The notes beneath the pieces are model-generated. The model was given only the letters and a program-made list of their open reading frames with translations. It did not search any database and was not told where the DNA came from. From Planctomycetota bacterium (GTDB lineage Bacteria; Planctomycetota; Planctomycetia; Gemmatales; Gemmataceae), in assembly GCA_021413735.1 (NCBI GenBank), contig JAIOPV010000233.1, positions 1 to 34,973 of the forward strand: 34,973 nt of DNA, given 5' to 3'. Positions 17,945 to 24,350 of the stretch are shown piece by piece. The stretch's first letter is position 1. Each line of letters opens with the position of its first letter. Made by a program: the position numbers and the translations under genes.

Positions 17945-18802
17945 TTATGGCTTTGTCGGTGTGCAGGCCGACCAGAAGATCCACGGTGTGGTGTCTGGAG
18001 TGAAGACGCGAACGCTCGCATCGGCCATCACAACTGGCATCCCGAAAGCGTGCTGTGTTCCAGGCAAACGCGGATCGCACGGTTGCTTCTTCCTGAGCAT
18101 TTGAATGGGATTCGAGAAGTCCGGCAACTCGGGCACGGCATCCGCTCGACCGATCTTCACGCGAATCATCGTATCGCGATCTGGTGCGTTCGCTTCGGGC
18201 AGCGGTTCAACCGGAGCAATCTGGCCAGTTGACCCTAACCCCGGCGGCTCGGTTGGGGTAAGAGTTGCGAACGCTGGCATCTGCGGGCTGTAGAACCCGA
18301 CACCCCACAAGTTGTAGACATCTTCACCCGACGCCGTGCGACACACTTGCGGACGCTCCGCAAGCATAATGACGTTCAACGTGCCCGCTGAAATTGAGTC
18401 CAGACCTTTGCGACCCCAGGGAAGTTGAGTTCCAGTGGTCCCGTCTTTGTGGTCGTAGTTGAACGACACGGATGAATGGGCGTGATACCGGCTCGCTTCC
18501 CAACCTTCATGGAAGAACCCTGGGCTTGCCTCGAGGTAAGGCATTAGATTGGCGAACATCGAAGGCAGGCCGTTGCCAGTTGGTGCTCCTTCGCCTTGAT
18601 CGGTCAGGGGTGGGAATCGTCTGAAAATGTCGTGATAATTATGGATCCCGAGGGCGAGTTGCTTGAGGTTATTTGCGCAGGTCATTCTCCCTGCGGACTC
18701 GCGGATCCGAGCAACGGCAGGGACAATCAATCCGGCAATCAATGCCATGATGAGCAGCAGGAGCACGACTTCAATTCGCGATAGACCCGTGCGGCGACAC
18801 AT
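17945..18802 (-). CDS. DUF1559 prepilin-like protein
   Basis: The 285-residue protein starts with a type IV prepilin-like leader: TGLSRIEVVLLLLIMALIAG, with Gly6 at -1 and Glu11 at +5 of the expected cleavage site, then VPAVARIRESAGRMTCANNL. The DUF1559 core includes NNLKQLALGIHNYHDIFRRF, and the C-terminus AFGMPVVMADASVRVFTPDT matches the usual DUF1559 ending. These proteins are abundant in planctomycetes and are thought to be exported by a type II/pilin-like route; their roles are mostly unknown. The ATG at 18802 is preceded by GGAGG, deciding the start; the frame is open much further upstream into the DUF1501 gene but is not coding there. It lies 17 nt after the DUF1501 stop. Confidence 0.92.
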   Translation of the reverse strand: MCRRTGLSRIEVVLLLLIMALIAGLIVPAVARIRESAGRMTCANNLKQLALGIHNYHDIFRRFPPLTDQGEGAPTGNGLPSMFANLMPYLEASPGFFHEGWEASRYHAHSSVSFNYDHKDGTTGTQLPWGRKGLDSISAGTLNVIMLAERPQVCRTASGEDVYNLWGVGFYSPQMPAFATLTPTEPPGLGSTGQIAPVEPLPEANAPDRDTMIRVKIGRADAVPELPDFSNPIQMLRKKQPCDPRLPGTQHAFGMPVVMADASVRVFTPDTTPWIFWSACTPTKP

Positions 18803-18819
18803 GGAACCTCCGGACTGTG

Positions 18820-20214
18820 TCAACTGAAGAGCTTCGTCACGGGGTTGCCGGTGGTCGCACGATACGGACGTGCGTTCGCATCGGTGTAGTGCGCATCCGC
18901 TGAGATGCCGAGAGCGTGAAACATCGTCGCGGCCAAGTCGCCAGGGGGCGTCGGCTCCGATTGCGGATATGCCGCATGGCGGTCGGAAGAACCGAACAAC
19001 GCGCCGGGAACGATACCCGCACCCGCGAGCACCACGGAGTAACACGCGGCCCAGTGCTTCCGCCCTGGCGAACCCTGGCCAGCGAAATTCTTCTCAAGAG
19101 CGACCAACGGAGCCCGGCCGAACTCGCCCATGATGACCACAAGCGTCGTGTCGAGCAGGCCGCGTTGGTGCAGGTCTTCGAGCAGTGCCGAGACGCTGTG
19201 ATCGAATCGCGGCAACAGGTGCGTTTGCATTGCGTCGAAGATGTCGTTGTGCGTGTCCCAGCCGTATTCGTCGGTTGTTTCGGGGTGGTCGTCCTGACCG
19301 CGAATGCCGTGGTTGAAGAACACAACTTGCCACGGAACGCCGGCTTCGACTAGTCGCCGAGCCATCAGGCACGCTTGCCCCGAACGATGCCGACCATAGC
19401 GATCACGCACGCGGTTTGGCTCGCGTTCCAGATCGAGAGCAGCGCGAACATGCGGAGCGTTCACCAACTCGAACGCCTGGCGATTCAAGGGGTCGGCGCT
19501 CATGCTCGGGTCGAGCAATCCGAGTAGATCGCGCCGACGGCTCAGACGATCCACGCTCACGTCTGCAGGCAAATCCAGGCTCTCCAACAGGCGGTCGGAT
19601 TCGGTCACGTTGCCGAGTTCGGCAGGCTCGTAGGCCCGACCGAGGAAGCCGCCATCCTGTCCGGGCCCGGCCTCTTTCGGCGTCAGCAGCGGACCATTGA
19701 CGTGAACCGCCGTGTGCGGGAAGTGCTTCACCGGTCGGTATCGCTTGAGAATCGCGCCGAGGGTTGGGAAGTCGGTTGGCCGTGGCGACGGGTTCGACGA
19801 TTTTCGCGGATGGAACTGCCCCGTGAGTGCGAGGTAACACGCGGAGCCATGATCGAGGTCGTCGTGCGTCATCGACCGCAACACGGTGTATTGATGTGCC
19901 AAATTCGCCAGTCGTGGCAGATGTTCGCAGACTCGCAAGCCGGGCAGCGTGGTTGCGATCGTGCGGAATGCGCCGCGAATTTCGACCGGCGCGTTCGGCT
20001 TCGGATCCCAGGTATCGAGCTGACTCTGACCGCCGCTCGTGAACACGATCAGCACGGATTTCGCCCGTCCGAAGCCAGCTTCGTGCGTCGCGGAAGATTT
20101 TTCGCGTCCGAGGGCAATGCGAGAACTCAACAGCGTGGGAACGCCGATACGCAGGCAATCGCGGCGACTCGGAAGCCGCCCGATGGGATCGAAGATACCG
20201 GTGAAACGGGACAT
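18820..20214 (-). CDS. DUF1501 protein
   Basis: The 464-residue protein belongs to the DUF1501 family, distantly related to sulfatases/alkaline phosphatases. An Arg-containing N-terminus (LPSRRDCLRIGVPTLLSS) resembles a Tat-type signal but without a clear hydrophobic core. Conserved blocks: AKSVLIVFTSGGQSQLDTWD, LANLAHQYTVLRSMTHDDLD, YGRHRSGQACLMARRLVEAG, WDTHNDIFDAMQTHLLPRFD, LVVIMGEFGRAP and GRKHWAACYSVVLAGAG. DUF1501 genes usually sit with DUF1549/DUF1553 cytochrome genes; here there is none. It is instead the first gene of a cluster with DUF1559 and DUF1080. A GGGAAG ribosome-binding site lies close to the ATG. Confidence 0.93.
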   Translation of the reverse strand: MSRFTGIFDPIGRLPSRRDCLRIGVPTLLSSRIALGREKSSATHEAGFGRAKSVLIVFTSGGQSQLDTWDPKPNAPVEIRGAFRTIATTLPGLRVCEHLPRLANLAHQYTVLRSMTHDDLDHGSACYLALTGQFHPRKSSNPSPRPTDFPTLGAILKRYRPVKHFPHTAVHVNGPLLTPKEAGPGQDGGFLGRAYEPAELGNVTESDRLLESLDLPADVSVDRLSRRRDLLGLLDPSMSADPLNRQAFELVNAPHVRAALDLEREPNRVRDRYGRHRSGQACLMARRLVEAGVPWQVVFFNHGIRGQDDHPETTDEYGWDTHNDIFDAMQTHLLPRFDHSVSALLEDLHQRGLLDTTLVVIMGEFGRAPLVALEKNFAGQGSPGRKHWAACYSVVLAGAGIVPGALFGSSDRHAAYPQSEPTPPGDLAATMFHALGISADAHYTDANARPYRATTGNPVTKLFS

Positions 20215-20317
20215 GCTTCCCTTATCCGGCTCCTCGACGAGAAGGGCAAGCGGTTTCTTTCGGCCGCGTTCTTATAACTGATGGCGTGCTGAAGGTCTGG
20301 TTCAGGTGCAGCGAAGA

Positions 20318-20500
20318 CCCCCTCACCCGCTCGAAGACTCGCGACCTCTCCCCCAGAAATCGGGGGAGAGGTGGGGCAATTGCATTTCTCTTTCGCTCAA
20401 CCCAATATGTGCCTCAACAAGAAAGCCAAAGAGCCCCACCTCTCCCCCGATTTTTGGGGGAGAGGTCGCGACGAGGCTTTGCGAGTCGCGGGTGAGGGGG
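20318..20500. repeat. 183-bp nested inverted repeat (MITE-like)
   Basis: The ends CCCCCTCACCCGC (20318-20330) and GCGGGTGAGGGGG (20488-20500) are exact reverse complements. Inside each half is another hairpin built from ACCTCTCCCCC and GGGGGAGAGGT (20344-20372 and 20438-20466). The two halves also pair through GTGGGG/CCCCAC around a spacer of about 60 nt with lower GC. It contains no credible gene, and fills most of the gap between DUF1501 and tyrA. It looks like a non-autonomous mobile or repetitive element. No clear target-site duplication could be identified. Confidence 0.8.
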
Positions 20501-20518
20501 CTTTTCCTCACAGGTTCT

Positions 20519-20524
20519 TATAAT
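20519..20524 (+). promoter_or_regulatory. Possible -10 box close to the tyrA start
   Basis: TATAAT at 20519-20524 ends 6 nt before the ATG at 20531. There is no Shine-Dalgarno, so if this is the real -10 box the message would be nearly leaderless. No convincing -35 element is seen. It directly follows the inverted repeat at 20318-20500. Confidence 0.35.
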
Positions 20525-20530
20525 CTCCGC

Positions 20531-21373
20531 ATGCTGTTCGAGCAGATCACGGTTGTCGGCGTGGGGTTGATCGGCGGGTCCGTCGGGCTTGCCGTGCGCG
20601 CCCGCAAACTCGCCGCGAAGGTTGTCGGCGTCGGACGGGATCCGAAAACGCTTGCACGAGCTGTCGAACTCGGGGCGATTGACTCATTCAACACCGAACT
20701 TGCCGTAGGCGTGGCGAACGCCGATCTTGTTGTGGTCTGCACGCCGGTCGATCGCATCGCACAGATGATTCTTGATGCAGCTTCGCACGTTCGACCCGGA
20801 ACAATTTTCACGGATGCTGGCAGCACAAAGCAAAACATCCTGCGTTCGCTTGGGGACCGCCTCCCCGAACACGTCGCATACGTTCCCGCTCATCCGCTTG
20901 CGGGAGCGGAGAAGGCCGGAGTCGAATTCGCTGTGGCGGATCTGTTTCAAGATCGCGTCACGATCATCACGAACCCGGTTGGCGTCGTCACGGAAGCCGC
21001 GATTCGCGTTGAAGGGTTCTGGCGAGCGATCGGTTCCCGAATCGTCCATATGAACCCTGAAGAACACGACCGCGTGCTCGCTTCGACAAGCCACTTGCCG
21101 CACGCGGTTTCGTCTGGTGTCGCGATCTCGACGCCAGTCAACTACCTTCCGCTCTCGGCTGGTGGCTTCCGCGACACAACCCGAATCGCGGCCGGCGACC
21201 CGACCCTTTGGGCAGCGATTTTTCAGGCGAACCGCGAGCAGGTGCTGTCAGCGCTTCGCGTTTTCAACGATCAAATGGCCGACTTCCAGCGACTCCTCGA
21301 AGCCGGCGACGGGGCCGGTCTGACGAAGTGGCTGGCCGAGGCAAAGCAGGTGCGTGATGCTCTGGGAAGTTGA
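20531..21373 (+). CDS. tyrA: Prephenate (arogenate) dehydrogenase
   Basis: The 280-residue enzyme catalyses NAD(P)-dependent oxidation in tyrosine synthesis. An N-terminal Rossmann motif VVGVGLIGGSVGLA (residues 8-21) is followed by DLVVVCTPVDRIAQMI, a DAGSTKQNI motif, the substrate-site segment PAHPLAGAEKAGVEFA, and the helical domain with ASTSHLPHAVSSGVA and SAGGFRDTTRIAAGDPTLWA. There is no chorismate mutase or ACT domain. The ATG at 20531 is chosen because it begins the Rossmann fold; the open frame further upstream is translated repeat. Its end overlaps the start of purL. Confidence 0.93.
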   Translation: MLFEQITVVGVGLIGGSVGLAVRARKLAAKVVGVGRDPKTLARAVELGAIDSFNTELAVGVANADLVVVCTPVDRIAQMILDAASHVRPGTIFTDAGSTKQNILRSLGDRLPEHVAYVPAHPLAGAEKAGVEFAVADLFQDRVTIITNPVGVVTEAAIRVEGFWRAIGSRIVHMNPEEHDRVLASTSHLPHAVSSGVAISTPVNYLPLSAGGFRDTTRIAAGDPTLWAAIFQANREQVLSALRVFNDQMADFQRLLEAGDGAGLTKWLAEAKQVRDALGS

Positions 21374-24236
21374 GATTCGACCACTCGGCCGCGATGGCGA
21401 ACGTGAGCGAGTTTGCGATGAGTTCGACCTGCTCACGCACGCACAACGCGGCGGCGATCTCGTTTCCGCGTCGGCCCGCGGCTACCTCCTCGAAGGCAAT
21501 CTCACGCCAGAGCAACTCGAACAACTCACGACCGAAGTGCTGATCGATCCGCTCGTGGAAACCGGCAGCACGGCACACGCGGGAGGCGGTGCGGATCAGT
21601 TCTACACGGTGCTGCTGAAGCCGGGCGTTATGGACCCCACCGCCCAGACCGTGCTCGACTCCGCAAAGATGCTCGGGCTACCGGTGACGGGCGTTCGCAC
21701 GTTCCGCCGCTACTTCGGACCACTGGAAATCTCGTCGCTTGATCGCGACACGCTCTTTCGCAAAGTCCTGTCGAACGACGCCATCGAGCAGGTTGTGGTG
21801 GGGCCGGTGAAGGCTTCGCACCTCGGCGTCGGGTCTGCGTATGCGTTCAAGCTCATCACGGTGCCGCTGACGACGCTCGATGATGCGGCGCTGGTGAAGC
21901 TCAGCAAGGATGGTATGCTCGCGCTGACGCTCGACGAGATGAAGGTAGTGCAATCGCACTTCCGGGAGCTGGGACGCGAGCCGACCGACATCGAACTGGA
22001 ATCGATCGCGCAAACGTGGTCGGAACACTGCTCGCACAAGACGCTCAAGGGCACCATTACACTACACGACAAGACCACGGGCGAGACGCGGACGTACAAG
22101 AATTTGCTGAAGGAAACGGTGTTTGCGGCGACGCAGCAGATTCGCCAGAACCTCGGTGCCGACGACTGGTGCGTGAGTGTGTTCGCCGACAATGCTGGCG
22201 TCGTGAAGTTTGACGACCAGAACCATCTCTGCTTCAAGGTGGAGACGCACAACCACCCGTCGGCCATCGAACCGTATGGCGGCGCGAACACGGGGCTGGG
22301 TGGCGTCATCCGCGACTTGCTCGGCACGGGACTGGCCGCGAAGCCGGTCTGCAACACGGACGTGTTCTGCTTCGCACCGCCGGATTTCCCTGCGGATCAG
22401 CTGCCGCAAGGTGTGCTGCATCCGCGGCGAGTGATGCACGGCGTCGTCGCCGGTGTCCGCGATTACGGTAACCGCATGGGCATTCCCACGGTCAACGGCG
22501 CGATTCTGTTTGATGAACGCTACCTCGCGAATCCGCTCGTTTTCTGCGGCACGGTCGGCATCATCCCGGCCGACAAAGCGTTCAAGCAAGTGTTGGATGG
22601 CGATCTCATCGTTGCGGTCGGTGGCCGCACGGGTCGCGATGGCATTCACGGGGCGACGTTCTCCAGCCTGGAACTGACGCACGAATCGGAGACTGTCAGC
22701 GGCGGTGCCGTGCAGATCGGCAACGCGATCACGGAGAAGAAAGTTCAGGATGTGATCCTGCAAGCACGCGACCGCAATCTGTTCACGGCGATCACCGACT
22801 GCGGGGCAGGGGGCTTCAGCTCGGCGGTCGGCGAAATGGCTGCGGAACTCGGCGCGACGGTCGATCTCGCGACCGCCCCGCTGAAGTACGAAGGGCTGAG
22901 CTACACGGAAATTTGGATCAGCGAATCACAGGAACGGATGGTGCTGTCGGTGCCGCAGAGCAAGTGGCCGGAACTGAAAGCACTCTGCGAATCCGAGGAT
23001 GTGGAAGCCGTCGCACTGGGCACATTCGAGGCGACTGGCCGCTTGAAGTTGAAGTTCGGCGAGCAGGTCGTTGCGGATTTGGACATGCACTTCCTGCACG
23101 ATGGCCGACCGAACCAAGTACGAAGCGCTACGTGCAACGCCGCAAGAGGCGAAACAGTGTCGCCGCTTGCGGCGTTGCAAACACACACTCCAAGTTCAGC
23201 ACTTCTCGCTATCCTCGGCAGCCATTCCGTGTGCTCAAAAGAATGGGTCATTCGGCAGTACGACCACGAAGTGCAAGGCGGCAGCGTCGTCAAGCCGCTC
23301 GTTGGCGTGAAGAACGACGGCCCTTCCGATGCGGCTGTCATCATGCCGGTGCTCGGTTCGTGGACCGGTGCGGCCGTCGGATGCGGCATCAACCCGCTGT
23401 TCGGCGATCCGTACTGGATGGGCGCCGCCGCCATCGACGAAGCCATGCGAAACGTCGTCGCGGTCGGGGCCGACCCGAAACGCACCGCGATCCTCGATAA
23501 CTTCTGTTGGGGCAACGTCAACGACCCCGAAGTTCTCGGTGCCCTCGTTCGCACGGCGGAAGCATGTCGTGATGTCGCCATCGCGTTCGGCACGCCGTTC
23601 ATCAGTGGCAAGGACAGTCTCAATAACACCTACGCCGGCAAGCACGGCGAACGCATCAACATCCCGCACACGTTGCTCGTGTCGGCGCTCGGTCGCGTGC
23701 CGGACGTGCGGAAGTGCGTCACGATGGATTTGAAAGAAGCCGGCAACTCGCTCTACCTCGTCGGCAGCAGCAAAGACGAAATGGCTGGCTCGCATCTGCA
23801 TGTCGTCACCGGGCAGACTGGCGGGCAGGTGCCGAAGGTCGATCTCGAACTCGCTCCGAAGGTATTCGCAGCGGTTCATGCCGCGATCAGCGGCGGATTC
23901 GTGCGGGCCTGTCACGATCTCAGCGAGGGTGGGCTTGCGGTCGCCGTCGCTGAGATGGCATTCGCGGGCGGCATTGGCGTTGATGTCACGAAACTGCCCG
24001 GCACGTTTTCGGATGAAGTGAAACTCTTCAGCGAGTCGTGTACGCGGTTCGTGGTCGAAGTGAAGCCAGAACACGCGGCTGCGTTCGAGACGTGCTTCGC
24101 GAATCTGCCGCTTGCCAAGATCGGCGTCACGGTTGCGGAACCGCGGTTGCGTGTCGCCGGGAACGCTGGCGACTGGCTACTGTGGGTGAAGCTCGCGGAC
24201 CTGAAAGAAGCCTGGCAGAAGCCGCTGCGGTGGTGA
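21357..24236 (+). CDS. purL: Phosphoribosylformylglycinamidine synthase, PurS-PurL fusion
   Basis: The 959-residue enzyme catalyses the fourth step of purine synthesis, FGAR to FGAM. The N-terminal about 200 residues are PurS-like: MLWEVEIRPLGRDG and the signature LLKPGVMDPTAQTVLDSAK with VTGVRTFRRYF. The PurL catalytic part includes IAQTWSEHCSHKTLKG, ETHNHPSAIEPYGGANTG, TDCGAGGFSSAVGEMAAELG, ASKEWVI-like SKEWVIRQYDHEVQGG and SGKDSLNNTY. No glutaminase domain is fused, so a separate PurQ is expected elsewhere. Residues 593-608 (CNAARGETVSPLAALQ) are encoded by an in-frame palindromic repeat, 23133-23179. ATG 21357 or the adjacent GTG 21354 is the start, both inside tyrA, implying translational coupling. 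Confidence 0.95.
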   Translation: MLWEVEIRPLGRDGERERVCDEFDLLTHAQRGGDLVSASARGYLLEGNLTPEQLEQLTTEVLIDPLVETGSTAHAGGGADQFYTVLLKPGVMDPTAQTVLDSAKMLGLPVTGVRTFRRYFGPLEISSLDRDTLFRKVLSNDAIEQVVVGPVKASHLGVGSAYAFKLITVPLTTLDDAALVKLSKDGMLALTLDEMKVVQSHFRELGREPTDIELESIAQTWSEHCSHKTLKGTITLHDKTTGETRTYKNLLKETVFAATQQIRQNLGADDWCVSVFADNAGVVKFDDQNHLCFKVETHNHPSAIEPYGGANTGLGGVIRDLLGTGLAAKPVCNTDVFCFAPPDFPADQLPQGVLHPRRVMHGVVAGVRDYGNRMGIPTVNGAILFDERYLANPLVFCGTVGIIPADKAFKQVLDGDLIVAVGGRTGRDGIHGATFSSLELTHESETVSGGAVQIGNAITEKKVQDVILQARDRNLFTAITDCGAGGFSSAVGEMAAELGATVDLATAPLKYEGLSYTEIWISESQERMVLSVPQSKWPELKALCESEDVEAVALGTFEATGRLKLKFGEQVVADLDMHFLHDGRPNQVRSATCNAARGETVSPLAALQTHTPSSALLAILGSHSVCSKEWVIRQYDHEVQGGSVVKPLVGVKNDGPSDAAVIMPVLGSWTGAAVGCGINPLFGDPYWMGAAAIDEAMRNVVAVGADPKRTAILDNFCWGNVNDPEVLGALVRTAEACRDVAIAFGTPFISGKDSLNNTYAGKHGERINIPHTLLVSALGRVPDVRKCVTMDLKEAGNSLYLVGSSKDEMAGSHLHVVTGQTGGQVPKVDLELAPKVFAAVHAAISGGFVRACHDLSEGGLAVAVAEMAFAGGIGVDVTKLPGTFSDEVKLFSESCTRFVVEVKPEHAAAFETCFANLPLAKIGVTVAEPRLRVAGNAGDWLLWVKLADLKEAWQKPLRW
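23133..23179. repeat. In-frame palindromic repeat inside purL
   Basis: Arms at 23133-23151 and 23161-23179 match at 18 of 19 positions around a 9-nt loop. The right arm, CGCCGCTTGCGGCGTTGCA, carries the same core as the intergenic palindromes at 7440-7485 and 34290-34336, but with the arms in opposite polarity (TGCA outward instead of GCCGC outward). It starts at a codon boundary and encodes CNAARGETVSPLAALQ between the DMHFLHDGRP motif and the SKEWVIRQYDHEVQG motif of PurL. Most other PurL proteins, as I recall them, have a short spacer there. Confidence 0.85.
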
Positions 24237-24238
24237 GC

Positions 24239-24269
24239 GGTGGCAAACGGCCACCAACGATTCCCTTTT
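24239..24269 (+). terminator. Weak terminator-like hairpin after purL
   Basis: GGTGGC (24239-24244) and GCCACC (24250-24255) form a 6-bp stem with a 5-nt loop just after the purL stop. CCCTTTT follows at 24263-24269. The stem is short and the T-run is not adjacent, so it is only a candidate. Confidence 0.35.
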
Positions 24270-24350
24270 GAATCGCGTTTGCAATTTGTACCTCCCGTGT
24301 GCGAATAATGGAACTGGCGGGCTGCGCCCGTCTTCCTCGGAGGGGTCGTC

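Noticed and set aside
20306-20530. N-terminal extension of tyrA
   Set aside because: The residues are a translation of the inverted repeat at 20318-20500; the enzyme fold begins at ATG 20531.
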